Part shown: positions 7,862 to 15,534 of the stretch, one piece after another | Layout: each line of letters begins with the position of its first letter | How positions within the stretch are numbered: the stretch's first letter is position 1 | Assembly: GCA_024742475.1 (NCBI GenBank) | Contig: JANSYI010000022.1 | Coordinates: 62,001-126,000 of the forward strand | Source of the DNA: a bacterium | Lineage (GTDB): Bacteria; Myxococcota_A; Polyangia; Nannocystales; Nannocystaceae | Direction: 5' to 3' | Length of the DNA stretch: 64,000 bases | Translations under genes and position numbers: made by a program | The notes under the pieces: model-generated | Told to the model about the DNA's origin: nothing | Databases searched by the model: none | What the model saw: only the letters and a program-made list of their open reading frames with translations

Positions 7862-8941
7862 ATGACAGGGGCGACGCTCGGACTCGTACTGACCCTGCTC
7901 GAGCCGGCGGAGCCGTTGCCCGAGCCCGACTACGCACCGACGTCGTCGAAGGCGCCCGCGGCCCGACCGATCCCCGAGTCTTCGCCCGAGCCCGAGTCTC
8001 CGCCCGAGCCCGCGCCCGAGCCCGCCTTCGATGAGCCCGAGCCGCTGGCCGAAGCGAAAGAGCCCGAGCCCAAGTTCAACCGGCATGGCGTCGGCGGTCG
8101 AGCTGGCATCGTGATCGTGCCAACGTGGATCTTGTCGCAATGGGTCGAGACACAGACCAACGCGTTGTGCCGTGGCGACTCGGTCGGCAACTACGCCCGC
8201 GAGAAGGGCCTGCTGCGGACCGACGGCTGCAACTTCTACGCGGGCGGCGAGTACGTCTATCGCTACTCGCGAGTCTTGGACATCGTCGGAGCGGTCGGCT
8301 ACATGAACGCGAAGCTGCCCGAGGGATACTGGCTCGACAAGGCCCGCTACATCGGCACGCCGGAGTCACTGCTCTCGGCCGACTACACCGAAGTGGATCT
8401 CGGCATGGTGTTCATCCAGGCCGACTTCATCGCGCGGGCGCCGATCGTCAAGGGGGAGAACATCGAGCTGGGCATCGGTGGCGGCGGCGGCTTGGGCATC
8501 GGCATCATCACCGGTGACATCTACCGAACGGCAATCGGCTCGAACCCCAACGGCTACGTTCCGGGACAAGGTCCCACGGCCACCGACACGTGTCAGACCC
8601 CGTCAGATCTCGCCGACTTCAATCGTTGTACGCCTCGCTACGATGTGAACGAAGACCCTGACAACGTCCCGCCAGATCCCAACGACCTCGACGATCCCAA
8701 CAACGAGCTGTACGCGAGCTGCGACGAGAACGGCTGCAGCAAGTCCGACCTGTCTGCATTCGGCTACCGCAACGCGTCCGGGGGCATCCCTCCCGTAATT
8801 CCCGTCGTGAACCTGATCCTCAGCGCGAGGATGATCATCAAGGATACGGTTGGCATCACGATCAACGGCGGTTTCAACACGGGGTTCTACTTCGGCGGTT
8901 CGCTCACCTACTTCTTCGGCAAAGATTTTCAGAGCCGATAG
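7862..8941 (+). CDS. Outer-membrane beta-barrel protein with Pro-Glu linker
   Basis: The 359-aa protein has a weak signal-like N-terminus (MTGATLGLVLTLLEP), then about 50 residues of Pro-Glu repeats (PEPESPPEPAPEPAFDEPEP) likely to span periplasm or peptidoglycan, then a barrel domain with alternating aromatic and glycine strands (YRYSRVLDIVGAVGYM, LGIGGGGGLGIGI) and an aromatic last strand, GGSLTYFFGKDFQSR. A Pro/Asp-rich loop about residues 245-290 looks surface-exposed. It resembles the many barrel proteins of unknown ligand in Nannocystineae. No operon partner on its strand. Confidence 0.85.
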   Translation: MTGATLGLVLTLLEPAEPLPEPDYAPTSSKAPAARPIPESSPEPESPPEPAPEPAFDEPEPLAEAKEPEPKFNRHGVGGRAGIVIVPTWILSQWVETQTNALCRGDSVGNYAREKGLLRTDGCNFYAGGEYVYRYSRVLDIVGAVGYMNAKLPEGYWLDKARYIGTPESLLSADYTEVDLGMVFIQADFIARAPIVKGENIELGIGGGGGLGIGIITGDIYRTAIGSNPNGYVPGQGPTATDTCQTPSDLADFNRCTPRYDVNEDPDNVPPDPNDLDDPNNELYASCDENGCSKSDLSAFGYRNASGGIPPVIPVVNLILSARMIIKDTVGITINGGFNTGFYFGGSLTYFFGKDFQSR

Positions 8942-8987
8942 CGGCCCCTTTTCGAACGCCGGACTTCGACACCGACGTCTGGGCTGC

Positions 8988-8993
8988 TAGCAT
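8988..8993 (+). promoter_or_regulatory. -10 hexamer TAGCAT
   Basis: TAGCAT with extended TGC lies 8 nt before the TTG at 9002 and 17 nt before the ATG at 9011, so the hybrid kinase mRNA has at most a very short leader. Confidence 0.4.
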
Positions 8994-9001
8994 GTCCCCG
9001 G

Positions 9002-10651
9002 TTGCCCAGGATGGCTGACGGAGACGACAACCGATCGCGCGAGGAGTTGCGTGCGCGCCTGCAAGAAGCCGAACGCGAGCTGGCGGCCGCCCACCACAGG
9101 CTCGCCCAGCTCGAGTGCGGAGACACGGGGGACTCGGACACGATCGCGGAGCTTCGGCGCAGCGAAGAGCTCGCCCGACGCTTGATTGAAGCGATGCCCG
9201 GTGGCGTCGTACACGTCGCGGCCACCGGCGCGGTTCAGACGGCCAACGCGGAGGCGCTGCGGATTCTCGGCATGTCCTACGACGAGCTCTCGGAGCGGTA
9301 CACGGTCGACTTCGAGACGCAGACGCTCTACGAGGACGGACGGCCCTGCCCGGTGGAGGACTACCCCGTCTCGCGCGCGCTGGCCACGGGCGAGGCACAG
9401 CCACCCCGCACCATCGGGGTGCGGCGCCCGGATGGAGAGACCTCGTGGGCGGTGTTCACCGCCGTGCCGGTCTGCGACGACGACGGCACGACGCAGGGCG
9501 CTGTGGTCACCTTTCTCGACATCACCAAGCGCAAGCAGCTTGAAGCGCAGCTTCGCGAAGCCCAAAAGATGGAGGCGATCGGACGCCTCGCCGGGGGGGT
9601 CGCGCACGACTTCAACAACCTGCTCACGGTCATCGTCGCCAACGCGGCCGAGGTGCTCGATACGTTCGGACCGGGCGACCCACGCGAGGAAGATCTCGAG
9701 CAGGTCGTCAAGGCCAGCCAAGACGCGTCGCGACTCACGGGCCAGCTCCTCGCGTTCGCCCGCAAGCAGGTCATCACCCCTTCGGCCGTAGACCTCAACG
9801 ACATGGTGCGAGACTCGTCCGCACCGCTTCGTCAGGTCGTCGGCGAAGGGTGTGACGTGCACGTCGAGCTGGCCGAGGACCTCTGGCCCGTCTCCATCGA
9901 CCGCGGCCAGTTCGAGCAGGTCCTGGTCAACCTCGTGCTCAATGCGCGCGACGCCGTGGGCGGTCAGGGGAGGATCGAGATCTCCACCCTCAACGCACCT
10001 GGTGACCCGGGCCACGTGATCTTGCGGGTCCGAGACGACGGGGAGGGCATGGACGCCGACGTGCTCGAGCGCGTGTTCGAGCCGTTCTTCAGCACGAAGG
10101 AACATGGCCGTGGCACCGGGCTCGGCTTGGCCACGTGCTATGGCATCGCAACGCAGGCCGGCGGCACGATCGAGGTCGAGAGCCGTCGTGGTGAAGGAAC
10201 CACGATCGAAGTCCGCATCCCTCGAGCGATGGACGAGGGCGTCGTCGAAACGCCCACGCCAGCCGCCGGCACGGCCAGGCTCGGCACGATTCTTCTGATC
10301 GAGGACGAGGACGCGGTGCGACGCATCGTCAAGCGGTTGCTCGAGCGACACGGGTACCGCGTGCTGGGGGCGGCGTCGGGCAAGGATGCGTTGTCGCTGC
10401 TGAGCGCCGAGACGACGCTGGACCTCGTCTTGAGCGACGTCATGATGCCCGTCATGACGGGGCCGGAGGTCGTCGCCCGAGTGCAGGAGCGGTTCCCCGA
10501 CGTTCCCGTCTTGTACATGTCGGGCTATTCCGACGACACGCTTGCGCCGGGCGGCGTGCTCGGCGAAGGTGCCCAGCTCTTGCGCAAGCCGTTCGAGCCC
10601 GAGGGGCTGATCGCGCGGCTGCGCGAGCTTACCGAACCCGCCGGGACGTAG
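9002..10651 (+). CDS. Hybrid histidine kinase: PAS, HisKA, HATPase, receiver
   Basis: A TTG at 9002 (549 aa) or ATG at 9011 (546 aa) starts the protein; the promoter position favours the first. A coiled coil (about 11-60) precedes a PAS domain (60-175). The dimerisation helix has the H-box GGVAHDFNNLLTV with phospho-acceptor His202. The ATPase domain shows the N-box VLVNLVLNARDAVG and glycine boxes DDGEGMD and GTGLGLATCYGI. The C-terminal receiver begins at about 425 and has the acceptor Asp in LDLVLSDVMMP and Lys in LRKPFEP. No transmembrane segment, so it is a cytoplasmic sensor. No response regulator or target gene is adjacent. Confidence 0.95.
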   Translation: MPRMADGDDNRSREELRARLQEAERELAAAHHRLAQLECGDTGDSDTIAELRRSEELARRLIEAMPGGVVHVAATGAVQTANAEALRILGMSYDELSERYTVDFETQTLYEDGRPCPVEDYPVSRALATGEAQPPRTIGVRRPDGETSWAVFTAVPVCDDDGTTQGAVVTFLDITKRKQLEAQLREAQKMEAIGRLAGGVAHDFNNLLTVIVANAAEVLDTFGPGDPREEDLEQVVKASQDASRLTGQLLAFARKQVITPSAVDLNDMVRDSSAPLRQVVGEGCDVHVELAEDLWPVSIDRGQFEQVLVNLVLNARDAVGGQGRIEISTLNAPGDPGHVILRVRDDGEGMDADVLERVFEPFFSTKEHGRGTGLGLATCYGIATQAGGTIEVESRRGEGTTIEVRIPRAMDEGVVETPTPAAGTARLGTILLIEDEDAVRRIVKRLLERHGYRVLGAASGKDALSLLSAETTLDLVLSDVMMPVMTGPEVVARVQERFPDVPVLYMSGYSDDTLAPGGVLGEGAQLLRKPFEPEGLIARLRELTEPAGT

Positions 10652-10669
10652 CCGCTCGGAGGCCAGTGC

Positions 10670-10675
10670 TACGCT
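10670..10675 (+). promoter_or_regulatory. -10 hexamer TACGCT, leaderless
   Basis: TACGCT with extended TGC ends 7 nt before the ATG at 10683, choosing that codon over the ATG at 10677 and supporting the small gene as expressed. Confidence 0.45.
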
Positions 10676-10682
10676 GATGGCG

Positions 10683-10910
10683 ATGGCGCATCGAATCCGC
10701 CCCGCCCGGTGGTCCGCTCGGCCGCCCGCGGCCCGGCGGTTCAAGCTCGGCGGCTACCGGGCCCCCGCGCCCGACCCCGACGCCGATGCCGAGCTGGAAT
10801 TCGAACATCACGGCGAGTACCTCGCGCTACGCGATGGCCTGTTCCGCCGGCTGCTTCGAAAGCCTGCGAGGAAGATTCGCGGCGCGTCGAACCAGCGCGG
10901 CCGAGCCTGA
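10683..10910 (+). CDS. Small basic protein of unknown function
   Basis: A 75-aa reading frame with an Arg/Pro-rich start (MAHRIRPARWSARPP), a central acidic stretch (DPDADAELEFEHHGEY) and a basic tail (FRRLLRKPARKIRG). Not recognised. Its support is the well-placed promoter hexamer and the absence of any competing gene. Its last codons include a 21-bp sequence found again beyond the hsp20 pair. Could be an RNA-binding or ribosome-associated peptide, but nothing in the sequence proves it. Confidence 0.5.
   Translation: MAHRIRPARWSARPPAARRFKLGGYRAPAPDPDADAELEFEHHGEYLALRDGLFRRLLRKPARKIRGASNQRGRA
10866..10886 (+). repeat. 21-bp direct repeat, copy 1
   Basis: This sequence, centred on GAGGAAGATTCGCGGCG, recurs exactly at 11913-11933. 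Here it lies in the 3' end of the small gene and can form only an imperfect hairpin. Confidence 0.7.
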
Positions 10911-10928
10911 AAAACTGGCGAGGCCGGG

Positions 10929-10956
10929 TTGACACCCCTCGCGCTCGAATTACGTC
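10929..10956 (+). promoter_or_regulatory. Probable promoter of the hsp20 pair
   Basis: A consensus TTGACA (10929-10934) is followed after 16 bp by TACGTC. It would give a leader of about 100 nt before the first hsp20 gene, unlike the short-leader genes nearby. No CIRCE-type repeat is visible. Confidence 0.4.
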
Positions 10957-11063
10957 TATGAGTCGGCACGCGCGTCCCGTTTGGGCGCGTCGACGCCGTA
11001 CTCGCAGCCGGACCACGTCCGTCAACGCATCACCAAATCCAACCGAAAGGAGAATGAAGAACA

Positions 11064-11510
11064 ATGTTGTTTCCACTCGCATCGACTCGTGATCCATTCG
11101 GCGAAATGCGCGGCTTGCTTCGCCAAATGGACGACGTCTTCCGTGATGCCGACCGCCCTCTGTTGGGGCTCGGTGCCGGAAACCAGGCATGGCCGCAGCT
11201 CGACCTACGCGACGAGGGGGATGAGCTCGTCCTGCGGGCCGATGTCCCCGGTCTGACCGACAAGGATATCTCCATCGACGCGACCGCCCAGGGGTTCACG
11301 ATCCGCGGGGAGAAGAAGGTGGGGGTCCCCGAGGGCTACACGACCCATCGACAGGAGCGCGGCTCGATGCGCTTCGCCCGATCGATTTCGCTGCCATCGA
11401 AGGTCGACCTCGAAGCGGTTCGTGCGTCCGTCAAGGACGGAGTGCTCACGATTCGGGCGGCCAAGCAGGCCGAGGAGCGCCCCAAGCAGATCACCGTCAA
11501 GGCGTCGTGA
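11064..11510 (+). CDS. hsp20: Hsp20 small heat-shock protein
   Basis: The 148-aa product has an N-terminal arm (MLFPLASTRDPFGEMRGLLR), an alpha-crystallin domain about 42-140 with VLRADVPGLTDKDISI and FTIRGEKK, and the end-of-domain signature VKDGVLTIRAAK. It should form oligomers that hold unfolded proteins for refolding by DnaK/ClpB. An AAGGAG sequence about 13 nt before ATG 11064 is a genuine ribosome binding site. A second hsp20 gene follows after 16 bp, so they are co-transcribed. Confidence 0.96.
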   Translation: MLFPLASTRDPFGEMRGLLRQMDDVFRDADRPLLGLGAGNQAWPQLDLRDEGDELVLRADVPGLTDKDISIDATAQGFTIRGEKKVGVPEGYTTHRQERGSMRFARSISLPSKVDLEAVRASVKDGVLTIRAAKQAEERPKQITVKAS

Positions 11511-11526
11511 AAGGAGGCCGCAGATC

Positions 11527-11895
11527 ATGTCGAATGAAGAGCTCGTCAAACGTGAAGAAGGGCAGCCGGCCGCCAACGAGAGCCGGTATCGCACCGTGTC
11601 TCCAGCGTGCGACATCTACGAGAACGCCGAGGAGTATCTGATCGCCGCCGAGATGCCCGGCGTCGACACAGATGCCGTCGACATCCGGCTCGACCGCTCG
11701 CGGCTCACGATCGGAGCGGTCCGTCCCATGGAAGGGGAGAGGGAGGTCCAGACCGCCTACGCGCGAGCCTTCGAGATCCCCGACACCATCGACGCCGGAG
11801 GCATCGAGGCCAAGATGTCCAACGGCGTCTTGAGCGTCCACCTCCCCAAGGCTCCGCAAGCGCGCGTCCGGCAGATCACCGTCACCGCGGGTTGA
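11527..11895 (+). CDS. hsp20: Hsp20 small heat-shock protein, second copy
   Basis: The 122-aa protein starts at ATG 11527, with a strong AAGGAGG ribosome binding site 8 nt upstream that overlaps the end of the first hsp20 gene. The alpha-crystallin domain fills most of the chain: IYENAEEYLIAAEMPGVDTD, then the signature MSNGVLSVHLPKA. The N-terminal arm is shorter and more acidic than in the first copy and the sequences are well diverged, so the pair may form hetero-oligomers or serve different clients. Confidence 0.95.
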   Translation: MSNEELVKREEGQPAANESRYRTVSPACDIYENAEEYLIAAEMPGVDTDAVDIRLDRSRLTIGAVRPMEGEREVQTAYARAFEIPDTIDAGGIEAKMSNGVLSVHLPKAPQARVRQITVTAG

Positions 11896-11906
11896 CGTCC
11901 TGGAGC

Positions 11907-11933
11907 CGCGCCGCGAGGAAGATTCGCGGCGCG
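11907..11933 (+). terminator. Hairpin after the hsp20 pair (includes repeat copy 2)
   Basis: A perfect 10-bp stem (11907-11916 with 11924-11933) and 7-nt loop lie 12 nt after the second hsp20 stop. There is no U-tract on the plus strand, so it may end or stabilise the message rather than act as a classic intrinsic terminator. The loop and right arm are the second copy of the 21-bp repeat at 10866. Confidence 0.45.
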
Positions 11934-11934
11934 A

Positions 11935-11965
11935 AACAAAAAAAGTGCCCCGGGCACCCGGCTCA
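11935..11965 (-). terminator. Intrinsic terminator of the tRNA-Ser unit
   Basis: On the minus strand a short GC hairpin (GTGCC/GGCAC) is followed at once by seven T residues. It lies about 110 bp beyond the 3' end of tRNA-Ser(GGA), the last gene of that unit. Confidence 0.55.
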
Positions 11966-12074
11966 CCGCTACCGTTGCTACCGTCAGGTCCTGGCGGAGT
12001 TCACGAGTGAAGCCGTCGCCCGAGGCATGAACCCCGTTGCGACCCTCTTTCGAGGTTGGGGAGCGCTGGCTTTG

Positions 12075-12159
12075 CGGAGAGGGCGGGATTCGAACCCGCG
12101 GTGGGTTGCCCCACACATGATTTCCAATCATGCACCTTCGGCCACTCGGACACCTCTCC
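12075..12159 (-). tRNA. tRNA-Ser (anticodon GGA)
   Basis: The minus strand folds as a class II tRNA of 85 nt: acceptor GGAGAGG/CCTCTCC with discriminator G, anticodon stem around loop TTGGAAA giving GGA, a long variable arm and a T arm with GGGTTCGAATCCC. CCA is not encoded. It reads UCC and UCU codons. Confidence 0.97.
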
Positions 12160-12219
12160 AGGTGGGCCATCGCTCGGTTGTTTGTCGCGTGTGTTCGGGG
12201 GTCGTCAGGAGGTCATGTG

Positions 12220-12246
12220 CTTCGCCCGACCTGAGGTCGGGCGAAG
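12220..12246 (-). other. Perfect hairpin between two tRNA-Ser genes
   Basis: A 12-bp perfect stem (CTTCGCCCGACC with its complement) with a 3-nt loop lies 7 nt after the 3' end of tRNA-Ser(CGA). There is no T-tract on either side, so it looks like a processing or stability signal of a two-tRNA transcript rather than a terminator. Confidence 0.6.
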
Positions 12247-12253
12247 GCTCTAG

Positions 12254-12340
12254 CGGAGAGGGAGGGATTCGAACCCTCGGAGAGCGTAAACCCTCACCAG
12301 ATTTCGAGTCTGGCACCTTCAACCACTCGGACACCTCTCC
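12254..12340 (-). tRNA. tRNA-Ser (anticodon CGA)
   Basis: A class II tRNA of 87 nt with the same acceptor stem, D arm and discriminator G as its neighbour but anticodon loop CTCGAAA (CGA, reads UCG) and a different variable arm. CCA is not encoded. It is upstream of tRNA-Ser(GGA) on the same strand, 94 bp apart; the pair probably arose by tandem duplication. Confidence 0.97.
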
Positions 12341-12509
12341 AAGTGTCGTTGGGGGGCGGAGATTATCAGGTTCCGACGGTTCGGCAACCCCGATCTCGCG
12401 CGCAGCAGTGCGGACTGTGCGCGGGCGGAGTTTGCCTGTCAAACCGCCCTCAGAGGCGTCTGCAAGCCGTGTTGGCGCTGGGCCCCCGTCGGTGCAACGC
12501 TGGCGACCG

Positions 12510-13328
12510 ATGACGATCGACTGGCGACGCTTCGTGATCCTCGCCCTGGCCGTGGCGCCAGCGTGTGAGAAGGGGCCCGAAACCACGGAGCCGACGGCGG
12601 CGACCGCCCCCGCGGACGAACACCCGTGCGACTCCGCGGCGACGGTGCTGCTCGGTACGTTGCAGCACGGCGAGTTCGAGAGCCTCGCAGAGCACACCTC
12701 CGACCCGCTCACTCACGACCTGAGCCGTACCGAGTTCGAAGACCTCGCTGCCATCGTGCAGTGGCTCGGTCCTCTGCAGTCTCGCGAAGTCGAGAACACC
12801 GACGACACCTTCGGAGGGGGACAGCGTTGGTACGCGCTCCGATTCGACAAGGGCTCACCGGTCGAACTCGAAGTCTCGATCGCCCCTTCGGGCAAGCTCG
12901 TCGGATTCGAGTTCTCCGGAAAGGGCTACGCCGAGGCAGAGCGCGGCGTCCTGGCCGAGCCCTGGCGCGAGTTCAAGGTCTACGACTTTCACTTCCTCGG
13001 CGACGAAGGGAACCGCCTCCCACCGGGCGAGCCGATCACCGGCCGCCGCGTCGACTACGAGATCGTCGTCGGAGGCATCGAAGCGATGCTCGGCGCGCAC
13101 CATCTCAGCGTAGAAAAGCTCGTCCTCGACGGCTCGGGGAACACCGTCTTCGCTGAACCGATCGAGTTCGATACCAAGTTCGAAGAGGACGCGATGGGGG
13201 TCCCGCGGGGCACCGTCCGCGGCTACGTCGAGGTGCCCGGCGCGGGTTCGTGGAAGATGGAGCTGCGCATCACCGACGAAAACGCTCACCGCGACATCGA
13301 GTACGAGCAAGAGTTCGAGACGAAGTAG
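12510..13328 (+). CDS. Lipoprotein with DUF3887-like N-terminal domain
   Basis: ATG 12510 gives 272 aa with a signal peptide ending APAC (Cys about residue 19) and a short Thr/Ala linker. Residues 40-140 (AATVLLGTLQHGEFESLAEH, then a gap and WLGPLQSREVE) follow the pattern of DUF3887 domains, which occur at the N-terminus of secreted hydrolases, here without any hydrolase. The C-terminal half is beta-rich (EFKVYDFHFLGDEG). The open frame runs back through the tRNA genes, but that stretch is not coding. Function unknown. Confidence 0.85.
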   Translation: MTIDWRRFVILALAVAPACEKGPETTEPTAATAPADEHPCDSAATVLLGTLQHGEFESLAEHTSDPLTHDLSRTEFEDLAAIVQWLGPLQSREVENTDDTFGGGQRWYALRFDKGSPVELEVSIAPSGKLVGFEFSGKGYAEAERGVLAEPWREFKVYDFHFLGDEGNRLPPGEPITGRRVDYEIVVGGIEAMLGAHHLSVEKLVLDGSGNTVFAEPIEFDTKFEEDAMGVPRGTVRGYVEVPGAGSWKMELRITDENAHRDIEYEQEFETK

Positions 13329-13340
13329 CGGGTCCCGGCG

Positions 13341-13346
13341 TACGCT
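13341..13346 (+). promoter_or_regulatory. -10 hexamer TACGCT, leaderless
   Basis: TACGCT ends exactly 6 nt before the ATG at 13353, in the 24-bp gap after the previous gene, giving the YjbR-family gene its own promoter. Confidence 0.55.
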
Positions 13347-13352
13347 GGCTGC

Positions 13353-13712
13353 ATGCCCCGGAAGCCCCCGCTCGACAAGCTCCGCGAGATCATCGAAGCG
13401 CTCCCCGAGACGCACGAGAAGCTCTCGCATGGCGCCCCCACCTGGTGGGGCGGCAAGAAGACGTTCGCCTGCTATCACGACGGGTCCTACGACGACGGCA
13501 AGCGTGCGGTGTGGATCAAGGCGCCCGAGGGCGCGCAGGAGGACCTGATCGAGTCCGACCCGGCAAAGTTCTATCGGCCCAAGTACCTTGGCCCCAGCGG
13601 CTGGGTGGCGATGCGACTCGAGGGCAAGGTCGACTGGGCCGAGGTGGAGTTCTTGTTGCTGCAGGGCTACAAGATGGTCGCGCCGAAGCGAGCCATCGCG
13701 CAGCTCGAGTAG
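13353..13712 (+). CDS. MmcQ/YjbR family protein
   Basis: The 119-aa protein matches the YjbR fold family: LREIIEALPETHEKLSHG at the start, the aromatic core TWWGGKKTFACYHDG, VWIKAPEGAQEDLI, and a C-terminal VDWAEVEFLLLQGYKMVAPK. These small proteins have a double-wing DNA-binding-like fold but no agreed function. Full length for the family. It is convergent with the lipoprotein at 13720, 7 bp apart. Confidence 0.92.
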   Translation: MPRKPPLDKLREIIEALPETHEKLSHGAPTWWGGKKTFACYHDGSYDDGKRAVWIKAPEGAQEDLIESDPAKFYRPKYLGPSGWVAMRLEGKVDWAEVEFLLLQGYKMVAPKRAIAQLE

Positions 13713-13719
13713 CCGGGGC

Positions 13720-14682
13720 TCAGGGGGCGACGTCTCCGCCGAGGAATACGACGCGCTCTCCTGCGATGTAGAGCACCTGATCGAGCACGAGGTGGTGGGG
13801 CCCGACCCAGGTGATCGTCTCTCCGCCTTGCATGTCGGGCAGGTCGGGGACGAGCGTGTCGGGATCGAGCGCCTCGGGCAAGGCGACGGGGGATGGCCAT
13901 GGCCCGCTCTCGTAGGGCATGGGGAAGGGGTCTCCGTCTTCATTGCGGACGAGCACGTACTGGACGTGCGAGACGTCGCCGAGCTCCGACCCCACTTCAA
14001 CGAGCGTCCATGCACCGTCGGGAGACACGGAGTGGACGGCTCCGCCGGGCAGGGGAGAGTCGACCTCGGGCCACGTCGGGGATGGACGCGTCGCGCAGAC
14101 GTCGATCGACTCCTGGGCTTGCGGCTGACCGCACTCGTCTCCGCCGAGGAACAGCTGCGCGCGCACGTGGCCGTCGGAGAGGCGGACCGCGACCTGCCGC
14201 TCGACGTTGCGCATGTTGGGGAACGCGTCGGACAGCGAGAGACACGCGTGCGATCCGTCCGCGGTGATCCAAAACTCCTCGTCCATGTGCAGACCGAGCT
14301 CGGGCTCGCTGAAGGCATCGGAGGGGCAGGGAAGGGCGAGGGGCACGGTGGCGACGATGTGCTCGTCGCCGCTGCCGTCGAGCTGCACGAGTCGGCCCAT
14401 CCCGTCGAGGAACACGAGCGCGTCGGAATCGCCGATCCATCGCGCAGCGACGGCGTGCTCCTCGGAGAGGATCGCCGCGAGGGAGCCGTCCGGGTTCATG
14501 CGCCGCACGCCCGAAGCGTCCGCGAGGACGAAACCGGCAGGTCGCTGCGTGAGCTGAGCCGAAGGGGCGGGCTGCTCGGGCGCGCCGCCGACGGGGGCGG
14601 GGGTCGCTGGGGCAACCGGGGGGTGTGCAGCAGGGGCCGAGCACCCTGCCACGGCGAGCAACAGAAGCGGAGCGCGGCGCAT
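13720..14682 (-). CDS. Lipoprotein, probable beta-propeller
   Basis: The 320-aa product has a short signal peptide ending VAGC (Cys14), a Pro/Ala linker to about residue 45, and then repeats of the form DGSLAAILSEE, GDSDALVFLDGMG and SPDGAWTLVEVG, as in WD40/TolB-like propellers that lack enzymatic residues. Start ATG 14682 is the only one giving the signal. It begins 39 bp after the terminator of the EF-hand gene, so it has its own promoter, which was not identified. Confidence 0.85.
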   Translation of the reverse strand: MRRAPLLLLAVAGCSAPAAHPPVAPATPAPVGGAPEQPAPSAQLTQRPAGFVLADASGVRRMNPDGSLAAILSEEHAVAARWIGDSDALVFLDGMGRLVQLDGSGDEHIVATVPLALPCPSDAFSEPELGLHMDEEFWITADGSHACLSLSDAFPNMRNVERQVAVRLSDGHVRAQLFLGGDECGQPQAQESIDVCATRPSPTWPEVDSPLPGGAVHSVSPDGAWTLVEVGSELGDVSHVQYVLVRNEDGDPFPMPYESGPWPSPVALPEALDPDTLVPDLPDMQGGETITWVGPHHLVLDQVLYIAGERVVFLGGDVAP

Positions 14683-14720
14683 GCCCGAGCATGACGCACC
14701 GCGGCGCCGCCGGAGTCCAC

Positions 14721-14760
14721 CAAAAAAATGCCCCGCCCCGGAGAATGCCGGGGCGGGGCG
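14721..14760 (-). terminator. Intrinsic terminator of first EF-hand gene
   Basis: A perfect 12-bp GC stem (14730-14741 with 14748-14759) and 6-nt loop is followed on the minus strand by one A and seven T residues. It stands 29 bp beyond the EF-hand stop at 14789. Confidence 0.9.
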
Positions 14761-14788
14761 CGTGCGTGATGGACGAGTAGTTCTGCGG

Positions 14789-15331
14789 TTAGACGGCGTT
14801 GCGACGGCTGCGCTTGGCGAAGCGCTTTCGGTCCTTTCGCTGGTCCTTGCCTGCGGCGAAGGCCTTCTTTCCGCCGCGCCGGTCGGCCCGTTTCGCGTCC
14901 TTGCGCGACTTCTTCTTGGCCTTCATGGCCTTGTTGCCGCGACGCTGGTCGGCCTTGCTGCGCTCGTGGTGCTTCTTCGCGGCCAGCATCTCTTCGAAGC
15001 TGATCTCACCGCTGCCGTCGGTGTCCATCTTGGCGAAGCGCTTCTTCATCCGCTCCCGGTGATCCTTGGTCTTCTCGCCGTCGCGACTCTTGCCGTCGCG
15101 TCTCATTTCGGCGCGGGTGAGCTCGCCGTCGCCATCGCGATCCCTCTTGGCGAAGCGTTTCTCCATCTTGGTGCCCTTGACCTCTGCGGCGCTCAGCGTG
15201 CCGCTACCGTCGGCGTCGTAGCGCTGCATCTTGTTGGCCTTCTTGCTGCGCTCGTTGGCAGGGGCGTCGGCCGAGGGGGCAGCGAGGAGGAGAGATGCGG
15301 GGATGAGGAGCTGAAGAAGAGTGTTCATCAT
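14789..15331 (-). CDS. Secreted EF-hand protein with basic tail
   Basis: ATG 15331, with AAGGA about 7 nt upstream, gives 180 aa. A signal peptide (MMNTLLQLLIPASLLLAAPS) precedes three EF-hand loops: DADGSGTLSAAE, DRDGDGELTRAE and DTDGSGEISFEE, all with the Asp/Gly/Glu calcium ligands in place. The last 60 residues are Lys/Arg-rich (KAKKKSRKDAKRADRRGG), which could bind polyanions or DNA. Probably a periplasmic or secreted calcium-binding protein. A paralogue lies upstream at 15535 with a matching terminator, so each is a single transcription unit. Confidence 0.92.
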   Translation of the reverse strand: MMNTLLQLLIPASLLLAAPSADAPANERSKKANKMQRYDADGSGTLSAAEVKGTKMEKRFAKRDRDGDGELTRAEMRRDGKSRDGEKTKDHRERMKKRFAKMDTDGSGEISFEEMLAAKKHHERSKADQRRGNKAMKAKKKSRKDAKRADRRGGKKAFAAGKDQRKDRKRFAKRSRRNAV

Positions 15332-15465
15332 GTCGGGTCCTTGTGTACTCAGCGTGCGGGTGTCAGGGCCCCGGCGCACCCTGCCTTGCATGGCGCTTGC
15401 GAACCTGGGCTCTATGTGAAGCGGCCGTGAACGCCGGGGCAGATCGCCTCGCCGGTCGGGCGCAC

Positions 15466-15500
15466 GAAAATGCCCACCCCGGACCATTCCGGGGTGGGCG
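15466..15500 (-). terminator. Intrinsic terminator of second EF-hand gene
   Basis: A perfect 12-bp stem (15472-15483 with 15488-15499), loop CCAT, then A and four T residues on the minus strand. Same design as the terminator at 14721-14760. Confidence 0.85.
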
Positions 15501-15534
15501 TGCTCATGACGGGCGACGTTGCTCGGTAAAATCT

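Noticed and set aside
12220..12246. Intrinsic terminator between the tRNA genes
   Set aside because: No T-tract on either strand; listed as a processing hairpin instead.
11607..12509. A long open frame continuing upstream of the lipoprotein at 12510 through the second hsp20 gene and both tRNAs
   Set aside because: It runs out of frame over an hsp20 gene and antisense to two tRNAs; only the part from ATG 12510 has a signal peptide and coding character.
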